Part shown: piece after piece, positions 25,397 to 34,354 of the stretch
Numbering within the stretch: the first letter of the stretch is position 1
How the letters are laid out: every line of letters begins with the position of its first letter
NCBI RefSeq assembly: GCF_047238265.1
Contig: NZ_JBDFMM010000001.1
Coordinates: forward strand, 992,001 to 1,056,000
DNA length: 64,000 nt
Origin: Paenibacillus_F sp047238265
Lineage (GTDB): Bacteria > Bacillota > Bacilli > Paenibacillales > NBRC-103111
Reading direction: 5' to 3'
Notes under the pieces: model-generated
Databases searched by the model: none
Told to the model about the DNA's origin: nothing
What the model saw: only the letters and a program-made list of their open reading frames with translations
Position numbers and translations under genes: made by a program

Positions 25397-26568
25397 TGGA
25401 CGGATTATGCCTGCGAATGACGATTCACCCGTTCTGCGAGCGTTTCGGTCTCGCGACTGTGGCCCTTAAGGTTCAGGATCTTCTCAACTACACGATGATC
25501 GATGCGATCGTGCAGCGTAAGCTGAGCAAGATGCAGCGCCGCAAAATCTCGAATTATCTCCAGGAGCGCGAGCTGGATCAGGTTTTCTTCGGCCCGGTGA
25601 CGCTGTCGCTGCGCGATGTGAGCCAGCTTACCCGCACGAGCGAGGAGCTGTATCTGAGGCACGGTTCCAAGCTCAGCATTATCGACGGGCAGCACCGGAT
25701 TCTGGCGCTGGGGTTTGTCAATGAACAGATGCAGAAGGAAGTGAAGCGCACCGAGCGGAAGCTGGCTTCCCTGCGAGTGCGCCACCGCAAAGAAACGGAG
25801 AATGGGGAGCTGGCCGACGAAATCGCTCAGGTAAGCGGTCTGCTGGAGCAGATGGAGGCCCGGCGGCTGGGGCTGATGGAAAGCGAACTGGCGGTACAAA
25901 TCTACATCGGGCTTAACGAGGTCGAGGAGCAGCAGCTTTTCGGGGATATCAACTCGAAGGTGCAGCTCGTGAGCAAGGAGCTCGGGCATTCGTTCGACTC
26001 CGTCGATCCGCTCAATCTCGTGATCCAGCAGGTGGTCGATCACAACATGCTGCTCAAGGAAGCCGGCGTGGAGAAGCGCAGCAATTTGACGGCCTTCAAC
26101 CGGAATTTCACGTGCTTGTCGTGGATGTATTCGACGGCGGTCATGCTCTTTTCGGGCAAAATGCAGTCGTCCTACGAGCTGCAGCGCAAAATCCGCAAGG
26201 AAACGGCCACGTATGTGGAGATTTTGCACCAGTTCTATAACACGATTTTGCCGATGATGCCGGAGCAGCCCGGGCTTGTCCAGGTAACCTCCGCCAACCG
26301 GGTTATGCAGGAGAGTATTGCGCTGTATGCCAACCAGTTCCTGTTCCAAAACGGGGCATACAATCCCGAGTGGACGTCATGCCTGCGGATTCTCGAAGGC
26401 TTCGACTGGTCGCACGACAATGAGGAGCTGGTGTATATTTTCGGCTCGCTCGATAACGGCAAGTTAAATCTCATTCATGAAAAATCTCTGCGCAAGCACG
26501 GCAAGCTCGTAAGCTTTTTCCTGGAAGGCATCGAGCCGGACGGGTTAGAATCGGCTGAGCTGGCTTAA
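25396..26568 (+). CDS. DGQHR-domain protein (DndB-like), second of a pair
   Basis: 390 residues; AAGGAGGATG lies just upstream of the overlapping ATG. DGQHR begins at residue 97 (LSIIDGQHRILALGF) and QQLFGDIN ends at 186, with a charged helical segment between (KEVKRTERKLASLRVRHRKE). Architecture mirrors the first protein, but the two are clearly diverged, which suggests an old duplication and a heteromeric partnership. A strong terminator closes the pair. No catalytic site is evident. Confidence 0.8.
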   Translation: MDGLCLRMTIHPFCERFGLATVALKVQDLLNYTMIDAIVQRKLSKMQRRKISNYLQERELDQVFFGPVTLSLRDVSQLTRTSEELYLRHGSKLSIIDGQHRILALGFVNEQMQKEVKRTERKLASLRVRHRKETENGELADEIAQVSGLLEQMEARRLGLMESELAVQIYIGLNEVEEQQLFGDINSKVQLVSKELGHSFDSVDPLNLVIQQVVDHNMLLKEAGVEKRSNLTAFNRNFTCLSWMYSTAVMLFSGKMQSSYELQRKIRKETATYVEILHQFYNTILPMMPEQPGLVQVTSANRVMQESIALYANQFLFQNGAYNPEWTSCLRILEGFDWSHDNEELVYIFGSLDNGKLNLIHEKSLRKHGKLVSFFLEGIEPDGLESAELA

Positions 26569-26581
26569 GCGGACAATGAAC

Positions 26582-26638
26582 AACCGGATTGGAAGACGTT
26601 TGCCCGAACGGGGCGATGTTCCAAGATCCGGTTTTTTT
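26582..26638 (+). terminator. Terminator after the DGQHR pair
   Basis: AACCGGATTGGAA pairs with TTCCAAGATCCGGTT across a longer internal region and runs into seven T. Confidence 0.8.
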
Positions 26639-26801
26639 GTATGCTTGCGGACGGGTGAGGGTATGAGAGTGCGCTAATCGTCAGGGGGCACGAAGGTTGC
26701 ACGGAGGCGCCGGAGGTAAATGTGTTTGCCAACCGAGGGACGGTTCCTCCATAATAGGAAGAAATACGCTGGATTTTACAAAGCTGTAAAGGAGTGAACG
26801 C

Positions 26802-29800
26802 ATGCAAATCGGGGAAACGATGCCCAAGGAGGCGAATGTTCGGCACGCTTTGTTCGCTCTGGCGCTGGCGGCAGCCGTTCTCATCCGCTTTCTCGTGGCT
26901 CCAAACGTTTTTGGCTACGTAGCCGATGTGCGCACGTTTATGGCGTGGGCGGATCGGGCGTTTACGGTCGGATTCGGAAATCTTTACACCGACCCGGGCT
27001 ATTTTCTGGATTACCCGCCGGGGTACATGTATATCTTGTATCTTATCGGCGCAGCCCACCATCTGTTCGGGATCGAATGGGGAACGGGACTTTCACTGGT
27101 GCTGCTGAAAACGCCTCCCATGCTGGCGGATCTGCTGGCTTCGGTTCTTTTGTACCGGCTGGCTCTGCGTCACGTGAACGTGCGGCAGGCTGCCGTGCTG
27201 GCTTCGCTGTATATGCTGAATCCGGCCGTATGGATCAATTCGGCGGCCTGGGGCCAGGTAGATTCTTTGTTTATGCTGTTCGTCCTTCTGTCCCTGCTGC
27301 GCGTGGAGGACAGAAAGTTCCCGGCTGCGGCGGTTTACCTGGGACTGGCGGTTCTGCTTAAACCGCAGGGTCTGCTTTTCGGCCCGTTCTTCCTGCTGGC
27401 GCTGTTCTGGCGCTTCCGGAACAAGGGATTCGGACGTGAGCTTGCGGTCAGCGCAGCCGCAGGGGCCGCAGCCTTTCTGCTGCCGGCTCTGCCTTTTGCC
27501 TGGAAAATGGGGCCGCTCTGGCTGCCGGACTTGTATTTCGGCACGCTGGCTTCGTATCCGTACGCCTCGCTGAACGCTTTTAACCTTCTGGCCCTGCTGG
27601 GGGGCAATTTCGAGCCGGCCGACGGCCGCCTCTTCTCGCTCACGTACGGGGCTTGGGGCACGCTGTTGTTTGTGCTGTCGCTCCTGTTCGCTCTGGCATT
27701 CTTCGCTAAAAACATGAACAGGAAGGGAGCGGGGCTGTACGCCGGGTTCCTGTTTGCCGCAAGCGCGTTTATGCTGATGACCAAAATGCACGAACGGTAT
27801 TTGTTCTACGGACTGCTCCTGCTGCTGGCCGCTTATTTGCGGACGAAGGACAGGAGGCTGCTGGTGCTGTTCGCCGGCTTTTCGGTGACGCATTTCGCGA
27901 ATGTGGGGTATGTGCTCTGGAAAAGCACGAAGGGGTTGTTCCACATCCCCAAGCACGATCCCGTTCTTATCCTGGTGTCCTTGCTGAACGTGCTTCTCTT
28001 CGTGATGGCGTGGCAGGCTGCGCGCACATGGGCGCAAAAAGCCGCCGGTGCGGATGCCCGGCTTCAAGGCGGAACCTCCGTTGGGAAGGGGCTTCTCGCC
28101 GGCGTTATGAACCGGGGCTCCGTCGTATGGGACCGGGACGGAGCCGTGGCGGCCCGACAGCCGCTTCTGACGAAGAAGGACGGCTGGCTGATGGGCGGAA
28201 TCACCGCGGTTTACGCGGTGATCGCGCTGGTCAACCTGGGGTCGTTCGACGCGCCCCAGACGTTCTGGAAGCCGGCCGGTCAGACGGATACCGTCGTCGC
28301 CGATCTCGGCGCGACGAAGCATCTGACGCGCATCCATGATTTTGCCGGCGCCGGAGAAGGGGAGTTCCGGTACGAATTCTCCGTGGACGGGGTTACCTGG
28401 AATGAGCCGATCGACGTGAAATCGGATTATACCAAGGTATTTACCTGGAATGTCGTAAAAACGGAACGGGATGCCCGGTATGTGAAGATCACGCCGCTTG
28501 CCGCCGGATTCGCCCTGCATGAGGCGGCCTTCTTCGACGGAACGTCCGACACGCCTCTGCCCGTGAGCGTACTTCCGGGTGAAGATACAGAGACTTCCGG
28601 GGACCACCGGAAGGTATTCGACGAACAGGCGATCGTACCGGCTAATCCCGGCTACAAAGACGGCACTTATTTCGACGAGATCTATCACGCCCGGACGGCT
28701 TACGAGCACCTGTACCGGATCGAGCCTTATGAGAGCACACATCCCCCTCTGGGCAAAATTCTGATCTCGGCGGGTATCACCCTGTTCGGAATGAACCCGT
28801 TCGGCTGGCGCATTGTCGGCACGCTGTTCGGCGTCGCGATGCTGCCGCTCATGTATGTGATGGCGAAGCGCTTGTTCGGCCGGACGGAGTATGCGGCGAT
28901 GGCGGCGTTTCTGTTCGCCGTCGATTTTATGCACTTTGCCCAGACACGGATTTCTACCATCGACGTGTACGGCGTATTTTTTATCATGCTGATGTTTGCC
29001 TTTATGTACCGGTATACGACGCTGAGCTTCTATGACGTACCGCTCCGCAAAACGCTGCTTCCGCTCGGGCTTGCGGGAATCACGTTCGGTATCGGCGCCG
29101 CCTCCAAGTGGATCGTGATCTACGGAGGGGCGGGTCTTGCCGTGCTGCTCGCCTTGTCGCTCTGGGAGCGGTTCGGCGAATACAGGCAGGCACGGCGCGG
29201 TCTTGCCGAGTGGAGCCGGGAGGCATCCACGGCGGAGGGACCGGACCGGGTACGGACCGGGGACAGACCGGCGGAAGCAGCCGGGGCGTCAGGCATATCC
29301 GCCGTTTCCGGCGAAGCCGGACAGCCGCGTATCCCAGGGGTATTCGAGCGTTTCCATACCGCGGAGAGCACCGACGAGGACCGGGAACGATGGCGGCATA
29401 TCGTCCGTAAGTTTCCGCGGAATACGGTGTACACCCTGCTCTTCTGCGTGGTTTTCTATGTACTTATTCCGGCCGTCATTTATGCGGCCTCCTATATTCC
29501 GTTTATGCTGGTGCCGGGTCCGGGCCACGGACTGGCCGATGTGGTCACGTACCAGCAGCATATGTACAGTTATCACAGCGGGCTGGTCGCGACCCATCCG
29601 TTCTCTTCAAGCTGGTGGGAATGGCCGCTGATGCTCAGACCGATCTGGTACTACAAAGGCGAATTCGTTCCGCCGGGCAGTATGTCGAGCATCGTATCGT
29701 TCGGAAATCCGCTCGTTTGGTGGCCGGGGCTGCTCTGCGTGCTGCTTGCCCTGTGGGCCGCCGTTAAAACGAAAAACAAGCCGCTCCGCTTCCTGCTGAT

Positions 29801-30074
29801 TGCGTATGCCTCGCAATATTTGCCGTGGATGCTTGTGCCGAGGCTGACATTTATTTACCATTATTTCGCCATGGTACCGTTTATGATCCTGATGATCGTC
29901 TTCTTCCTCCGGCATCTTATCGAAACCAGGCCGAAGCTGAAACGGTGGATTTATGTATATCTGGCCGGCGCAGCCGTGCTGTTTGCGGTCTTTTATCCGC
30001 TGCTTTCGGGTCTGGTCGTGGATGATTCGTACACCGGTTGGCTCCACTGGCTGCCGGGCTGGAACTTTTTCTGA
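26802..30074 (+). CDS. Giant two-part GT-C glycosyltransferase (protein-mannosyltransferase family)
   Basis: 1090 residues; AAAGGAGTGAACGC precedes the ATG. Residues ~1-400 are multi-pass and resemble Gpi18/PIG-type mannosyltransferases (early PGYFLDYPPGYMY). Residues ~475-600 form a soluble beta-rich segment resembling a discoidin (F5/8C) domain (FEYSVDGVTWNEPIDV-like, NVVKTERDARYVKITPL). From ~620 a PMT domain begins with GTYFDEIYHARTAYEHL and ESTHPPLGK and ends with HPFSSSWWEWPLMLRPIWYY. A polar, low-complexity cytoplasmic insert occupies ~787-866. PMTs move mannose from a polyprenyl phosphate to secreted proteins. Two GT-C units in one chain imply two glycosylation steps or a fusion of partners. 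Confidence 0.82.
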   Translation: MQIGETMPKEANVRHALFALALAAAVLIRFLVAPNVFGYVADVRTFMAWADRAFTVGFGNLYTDPGYFLDYPPGYMYILYLIGAAHHLFGIEWGTGLSLVLLKTPPMLADLLASVLLYRLALRHVNVRQAAVLASLYMLNPAVWINSAAWGQVDSLFMLFVLLSLLRVEDRKFPAAAVYLGLAVLLKPQGLLFGPFFLLALFWRFRNKGFGRELAVSAAAGAAAFLLPALPFAWKMGPLWLPDLYFGTLASYPYASLNAFNLLALLGGNFEPADGRLFSLTYGAWGTLLFVLSLLFALAFFAKNMNRKGAGLYAGFLFAASAFMLMTKMHERYLFYGLLLLLAAYLRTKDRRLLVLFAGFSVTHFANVGYVLWKSTKGLFHIPKHDPVLILVSLLNVLLFVMAWQAARTWAQKAAGADARLQGGTSVGKGLLAGVMNRGSVVWDRDGAVAARQPLLTKKDGWLMGGITAVYAVIALVNLGSFDAPQTFWKPAGQTDTVVADLGATKHLTRIHDFAGAGEGEFRYEFSVDGVTWNEPIDVKSDYTKVFTWNVVKTERDARYVKITPLAAGFALHEAAFFDGTSDTPLPVSVLPGEDTETSGDHRKVFDEQAIVPANPGYKDGTYFDEIYHARTAYEHLYRIEPYESTHPPLGKILISAGITLFGMNPFGWRIVGTLFGVAMLPLMYVMAKRLFGRTEYAAMAAFLFAVDFMHFAQTRISTIDVYGVFFIMLMFAFMYRYTTLSFYDVPLRKTLLPLGLAGITFGIGAASKWIVIYGGAGLAVLLALSLWERFGEYRQARRGLAEWSREASTAEGPDRVRTGDRPAEAAGASGISAVSGEAGQPRIPGVFERFHTAESTDEDRERWRHIVRKFPRNTVYTLLFCVVFYVLIPAVIYAASYIPFMLVPGPGHGLADVVTYQQHMYSYHSGLVATHPFSSSWWEWPLMLRPIWYYKGEFVPPGSMSSIVSFGNPLVWWPGLLCVLLALWAAVKTKNKPLRFLLIAYASQYLPWMLVPRLTFIYHYFAMVPFMILMIVFFLRHLIETRPKLKRWIYVYLAGAAVLFAVFYPLLSGLVVDDSYTGWLHWLPGWNFF

Positions 30075-30136
30075 GGGCATGGAAACAATTGTTCACTCTA
30101 TCAACCGTTTCTTGCAAAGGAAGGCTTGCCCCCGTG

Positions 30137-30145
30137 TGGTATAAT
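30137..30145 (+). promoter_or_regulatory. Extended -10 promoter of the exonuclease gene
   Basis: TGGTATAAT matches the extended -10 form TGnTATAAT. No good -35 element is at normal distance, which is common for extended -10 promoters. It lies 45 bases before the GTG start. Confidence 0.6.
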
Positions 30146-30189
30146 AGAGGGGTAGAATCAGGGTTCGGCCCATGATGGGAGAGATATTT

Positions 30190-31077
30190 GTGACACAAAC
30201 CAGACCTTCAGTCCTGCTGGTGGACGGGATGGCCCTGCTGTTCCGGGCTTACTACGCATCGGCTGTGACCGGATATATTAAACGGACGAGCGCGGGGGTG
30301 CCGACGAATGCCGTATACGGCTTCGTGCGGTATTTCTGGGACGCCGTCCAGACCTTTTCGCCCTCACACGTTATCGTATGCTGGGATATGGGCTCCAAAA
30401 CGTTCCGTTCCGAGCAGTTCACGGATTACAAGGCTAACCGGGCCGCAGCGCCCGAAGACCTTATTCCCCAGTTCGACCTTGTCAAAGAAGTAGTGGACTG
30501 CTTCGGGGTACCTAACGTGGGAATGAGCGGCTACGAAGCGGACGACTGCATCGGAACGCTGGCCCATGCGTACAAAGATTCCGCGGATGTGTTTATCCTG
30601 ACCGGAGACCACGACCTGCTTCAGCTCGTGGACGACAGCGTAAGCGTCATTATTATGAAAAAAGGCCACGGCAACTATGCCGTGTACACGCCGGACCTGC
30701 TCCTGGAGGAGCGGAATCTGACCGCGGCCCAGATCATTGATTTGAAAGGGCTTATGGGCGACACCAGCGATAACTATCCGGGTGTAAAAGGCATCGGAGA
30801 GAAAACGGCGCTGAAGCTTATTCAGCAGTACGGCACGATCGAAGGGATTCTCGAGAATCTGGCCGAACTTCCGAAAGGAGTGCGGGCGAAGATCGAAGCG
30901 CAGCTCGATATGCTTTACATGTCCCGGGAGCTGGCGACGATCTTCCTCAAGGTCCCGGTCGCCTGCGCGCTGGAGGAGTGCTGCTGGGCCATCGATCACG
31001 AACGGGTGCTCACGAAGTTCGAGGAGCTGGAGTTTAAGGGATTGGCCAAGCTGGTCGGCCAGCCGGCTTTTTTGTAG
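30190..31077 (+). CDS. 5'-3' exonuclease (YpcP-type, Pol I exonuclease fold)
   Basis: Start at GTG 30190, seven bases after GGGAGAG; upstream ATGs at 30172 and 30175 would place that site inside the gene. 295 residues. LLVDGMALLFRAYY, the acidic metal sites in SGYEADDCIGTLAHAY and ILTGDHDLLQLV, and the helix-hairpin-helix region LKGLMGDTSDNYPGVKGIGEKTALKLIQQYG are all intact. It is a stand-alone flap endonuclease/exonuclease, as in B. subtilis YpcP, used in Okazaki-fragment processing and repair. Confidence 0.9.
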   Translation: MTQTRPSVLLVDGMALLFRAYYASAVTGYIKRTSAGVPTNAVYGFVRYFWDAVQTFSPSHVIVCWDMGSKTFRSEQFTDYKANRAAAPEDLIPQFDLVKEVVDCFGVPNVGMSGYEADDCIGTLAHAYKDSADVFILTGDHDLLQLVDDSVSVIIMKKGHGNYAVYTPDLLLEERNLTAAQIIDLKGLMGDTSDNYPGVKGIGEKTALKLIQQYGTIEGILENLAELPKGVRAKIEAQLDMLYMSRELATIFLKVPVACALEECCWAIDHERVLTKFEELEFKGLAKLVGQPAFL

Positions 31078-31236
31078 GGAAACGAAGGGCGATTCGTGCG
31101 GTTCAGGCCGGCGGATCGCTTTTTACATTCTCCTTTTACACCCCAACTTCTTATTAAAATGTCACAAAAGGGTTCCCACCATTTCTTGTTTTTGGTATGT
31201 TAGGGAATGAGCTGTTTACAGCATTTCGGAAAAAAA

Positions 31237-31262
31237 TGAAACAAAACCGCCGCTCAAACGTT
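31237..31262 (+). promoter_or_regulatory. ECF-type promoter of the ATP-grasp/DUF350 operon
   Basis: TGAAAC at 31237-31242 and CGTT at 31259-31262 with a 16-base spacer, the same -35 and spacing as the pspA promoter at 252-277. The -10 differs in one base from the sigma-W consensus. A bulged hairpin (GTTAG... to CCTAAC, 31261-31288) follows in the presumed leader. The gap 31078-31310 has no gene. Confidence 0.6.
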
Positions 31263-31310
31263 AGAAATAGCATGATAATTTCCTAACGCATTTTTGAAAG
31301 GATGATAAAG

Positions 31311-31529
31311 ATGGAAGCTAACGTGTTGATTATCGAAAAATTGGAAAACGGCGAATTGAAGACGATTGATGAGCGTAATTGGAATGCCGCGATGTTATCG
31401 TTGATGGAGCATGCCAATTTTCTGTTAGTCGGCGGCAAAGAGTACGAAATGATCGAAGGAAGGCTCGATGTAGAGAATCAGAGGCTGGAAGTGCTGGTAC
31501 TGCCCATTAACAAGCAAGCGAGTGAGTAA
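31311..31529 (+). CDS. Small conserved-looking protein of unknown function
   Basis: Start at ATG 31311, eight bases after GAAAGG; ATG 31302 directly abuts that site. 72 residues, soluble, with alternating strands (VLIIEKLENGEL, HANFLLVGGKEYEMIEGRLDVENQRLEVLVLPI), suggesting a small beta-rich domain. No family recognised. It heads a compact five-gene operon that includes an ATP-grasp enzyme and a DUF350 protein. Confidence 0.65.
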   Translation: MEANVLIIEKLENGELKTIDERNWNAAMLSLMEHANFLLVGGKEYEMIEGRLDVENQRLEVLVLPINKQASE

Positions 31530-31554
31530 GAAGTCAGAATTGGAGGGACTTGCA

Positions 31555-32481
31555 ATGAACGACAATCTGAACAACAACGCAGGCGGGCTTAACGATAAGG
31601 AATCGGCTGCAGCCCTCGAAGCTGCGGCGGGCAAGAACAGTGCGGAAGCGGTTGCAGCGGATAACGCCGGAGCGCCCGAAAAGAGCTCTCCCGAAGCGGT
31701 GCTGGCTGAACGTGCGGCTGCCGCGGAAAAATCGGCGGAGGCGCGTGCCGCACGCAGGACGACGACGCGTACCCCGAAGCCGCTTCGTGTGCTGAACACG
31801 TCGCTAGGTGTCGTGCTGGCGGCCAACTTGCTGCTGCTTCCGGCGGTTTACGCCGAGAGCAAAGCGGGAGAACCGAAAATCATCGAATGGTCGAACGAAG
31901 ATGTCAAAACCTATTTCGATCCGAGCGCGGACTGGAACATCCCTCTCCCGGATCAGTTGGATAAACCGGGAGCGACTCCGACTCCCACGCCTTCCGCGGG
32001 CGTAGGCACGGGCGGGACGGGAGCGGGAGTAGGCTCAGCCGCTCCGATCGTGTACAACAACGGTCTCGACTGGACCGACCTGATGCTGTATCACCTGATC
32101 TTCAACAGCGGCGGCTCTTATTCGTCGAGCGGCTGGTCCAGCTCGCGTCCGTCTTACGATTACCGTACGAAGAAGCCTTACTCGGTGCCGACGTACGATT
32201 CGACGAAGTTTCAGAACAAACCTACGGCGAATTCGACGGTCAAACCGAAAACTTCGAAAACAACGGGAGCTTTTAACAGCAAATCGACGATTAATTCGCG
32301 GAACAACTCAAGCAAGAGCTCGACAAGCAGCGGTTCCACCGGCGCGAAATCCGGAACGTCCAGTTCTTCGGGTTCCGTTTCATCCGGTTCATCCAGTAAA
32401 TCCTCGTCCTCGTCGTCCGGCAGCATCGGCGGCAAATCCGGCGGATTCAGCTCGTCCGGCAGCTCTTCCAGCGGCAGCTGA
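31555..32481 (+). CDS. Membrane-anchored protein with serine-rich tail
   Basis: Start at ATG 31555, after GGAGGG. 308 residues: an Ala/Glu-rich cytoplasmic N terminus (~1-70), one hydrophobic segment (VLNTSLGVVLAANLLLLPAVY, ~78-98) and an extracytoplasmic part with a Pro/Thr/Gly linker, a short aromatic patch (DWTDLMLYHLIFNSGG) and a ~90-residue Ser/Gly/Lys-rich tail. It overlaps the ATP-grasp gene. In E. coli, YgiB and YjfM (DUF1190, also with Ser/Gly-rich tails) sit beside the ATP-grasp proteins YgiC and YjfC; this protein may be an analogue, but I cannot show homology. Confidence 0.7.
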   Translation: MNDNLNNNAGGLNDKESAAALEAAAGKNSAEAVAADNAGAPEKSSPEAVLAERAAAAEKSAEARAARRTTTRTPKPLRVLNTSLGVVLAANLLLLPAVYAESKAGEPKIIEWSNEDVKTYFDPSADWNIPLPDQLDKPGATPTPTPSAGVGTGGTGAGVGSAAPIVYNNGLDWTDLMLYHLIFNSGGSYSSSGWSSSRPSYDYRTKKPYSVPTYDSTKFQNKPTANSTVKPKTSKTTGAFNSKSTINSRNNSSKSSTSSGSTGAKSGTSSSSGSVSSGSSSKSSSSSSGSIGGKSGGFSSSGSSSSGS

Positions 32482-33686
32482 TGGACAGACGGACATTCAG
32501 GGTAACCGGGCAGCCGCATGAGGACCGCGAGGCTTATGTGGCCGAGCTGGGCCGGATGGGTTTTACATGGGCGGATCTGGAGCAAGAACAGTACTGGATC
32601 GACCAGCTCGTGCTCATGGACCGTGATGTTTATGAAGAGCTGAACCGGGCGTCGAGTCTCCTGTGGAACATTTTCGATAAAGGGGCCCGGTTTGTTATCG
32701 GGCGGCGGGATTTGTACGATATGCTGAGCATCCCGGAAGTGCTTTGGGACGGTTTGGACGGACTGGAGCTGGGTCCGAAGGGACTCCTCAGCCGGTATGC
32801 GCGCTTTGATTTCAGCATATCCCAAGAAGGGGATATCAAGCTGCTGGAGCTGAATGCGGATACGCCGACCGGCTATGTGGAAGCTTCCGTTGTCACTCCG
32901 TGGATGTGCGGCCGGTACGGCGGTCACAGCCCCAATACGGCAATGCCGGATCTCGTCCGCCAAGCCTGGTCGGAGGAGATGCCGGAGGCTGCCGCATGCA
33001 TAGATTACGGCAAACATCTGGAAGATTCGGGCACCGTCGATATGCTGATCCGTCACAGCGGACGTGAAGTCCGACCGGTAGATTGTCTGGAACTGTGGGT
33101 GGACGAAGGCATTCTCAAAGACGGGAAGAACCGGGAAATCGGGAGCATGTTCGCCCTCTACCCGAAAGAGTGGATGGGCGTGGACGACGGAGGAGAAGCT
33201 CTCGCGTACTCCATTGAGAACGGCCATTTGCGGCTGTTTAATCCTCTTCACGCGATTATTTTGCAATCCAAAGGGCTGCAGGCCGTGATTTGGGGCCTCC
33301 ATGAAATGATGGCCCCTTTGTTTACGCCGGAAGAACACCGGGCCATTGAGCGTTATATGCTGCCGACTTACAACCAGCCGGTTTTTGAAAGCAGCTACGT
33401 GTCCAAGTCGATGTTCGGCCGCGAAGGAGGCTCCGTGCGCATGTACGGCGCTTCGGGCCAAATGGATATCCAGGACGAAGACGGCTTCGATACCAGCACG
33501 CTTTTTACGAACGTGTACCAGGCACGGGCCGATTTACCGCGGATTTTACTGGCCAACGGAGAACACAGGCTGCTCACCGGGATGTTTGTCATCAACGGAC
33601 AGCCATGCGGCCTGCTGGGCCGTGCGGGAGGTTTGATTACCGGCAATGCGAGTCATTTTGTGGCGATAGGAGTTGAACAGAAATGA
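32481..33686 (+). CDS. Glutathionylspermidine-synthase-like ATP-grasp protein (YgiC/YjfC family)
   Basis: 401 residues; its ATG overlaps the previous stop. The ATP-grasp GSP_synth family is recognised by FDFSISQEGDIKLLELNADTPTGYVEASVV (about 113-142), WVDEGILKDGKN, LFNPLHAIILQSKGLQAVIW and KSMFGREGGSVRMY, which include the acidic Mg/ATP-binding residues and the lysine of the fold. The amidase half of true glutathionylspermidine synthase is absent. Members are thought to form an amide bond between unknown partners, perhaps a peptide or polyamine. It is followed by an envelope protein and a DUF350 protein, the neighbourhood known from E. coli yjf genes. Confidence 0.85.
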   Translation: MDRRTFRVTGQPHEDREAYVAELGRMGFTWADLEQEQYWIDQLVLMDRDVYEELNRASSLLWNIFDKGARFVIGRRDLYDMLSIPEVLWDGLDGLELGPKGLLSRYARFDFSISQEGDIKLLELNADTPTGYVEASVVTPWMCGRYGGHSPNTAMPDLVRQAWSEEMPEAAACIDYGKHLEDSGTVDMLIRHSGREVRPVDCLELWVDEGILKDGKNREIGSMFALYPKEWMGVDDGGEALAYSIENGHLRLFNPLHAIILQSKGLQAVIWGLHEMMAPLFTPEEHRAIERYMLPTYNQPVFESSYVSKSMFGREGGSVRMYGASGQMDIQDEDGFDTSTLFTNVYQARADLPRILLANGEHRLLTGMFVINGQPCGLLGRAGGLITGNASHFVAIGVEQK

Positions 33687-34354
33687 GCAGACCTGCGATG
33701 AACGGCAGATACGGATCAGGGAAGAAGCGGAGCAGGGTCATGATCGGGGTTTTCTCGGCGCTCGTCCTTCTACTGGTTTTCGGATTAATCGGCGCATGTT
33801 CCGATAAGAAGAACACCGGCGGATCGACCGGATCAGGCGGATCGGCCGAATCCAGCGTAGTTCCGTGGGATTATAAAGTCGAGCAGGCCAAAGTAGGAGA
33901 TCTTATCGGAGGCGATATGACGCTCCTGCCGAACAACGATATGCTTCCGAACGACGGCAATTTTGCTACGGGAGATCAGGTTTGGGTACTGAGCTTTATG
34001 ACCGCGGAAATGAAAACCGGAGCCGACGGGAAGAACGATGTGAAGCTTTCGGGATGGACACCGCTTAAAACGTTTAAAACCGAAAGCGCGGCAAAAACCG
34101 ACATGAGCCAGCTCAAGACGGAAATTCAGACCGAGGTCGATCTCGTCGGCGTCTACAAGACGCAGTACGGCGATAAACACCGGGACTTTGCCGTCGTTTC
34201 CATGCCATCGGGGCACAAGGTGAAACAGCCGATTTCCGATGAGCGGTATGCGGCGATTAAAGACAAGAAACGCGTGAAGATCGTCCTTGAAGAAGTGCAC
34301 GACTTCTCGAATTATGATTTGGCCATGTCCAAGTTCAGGGGGTGGGCGGAATGA
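33683..34354 (+). CDS. Membrane-anchored extracytoplasmic protein of unknown function
   Basis: 223 residues; ATG overlaps the previous stop. A basic N terminus and a hydrophobic helix ending LLVFGLIGACSDKKN indicate a signal anchor or a lipoprotein with cleavage before the cysteine. The outer domain (~170 residues) alternates strands and helices and starts VPWDYKVEQAKVGDLIGGDMT. No family recognised. Its stop overlaps the DUF350 start, so it is part of the ATP-grasp operon. Confidence 0.7.
   Translation: MSRPAMNGRYGSGKKRSRVMIGVFSALVLLLVFGLIGACSDKKNTGGSTGSGGSAESSVVPWDYKVEQAKVGDLIGGDMTLLPNNDMLPNDGNFATGDQVWVLSFMTAEMKTGADGKNDVKLSGWTPLKTFKTESAAKTDMSQLKTEIQTEVDLVGVYKTQYGDKHRDFAVVSMPSGHKVKQPISDERYAAIKDKKRVKIVLEEVHDFSNYDLAMSKFRGWAE

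Noticed and set aside
24260..26568. Complete Dnd phosphorothioation system
   Set aside because: Only DndB-like proteins are present; the flanking genes are an aminotransferase and a glycosyltransferase, not dndCDE.
27093..28934. 613-codon minus-strand ORF opposite the mannosyltransferase
   Set aside because: Composition is His/Gln/Arg-rich, as expected from reversed membrane-protein codons; there is no domain or ribosome site.
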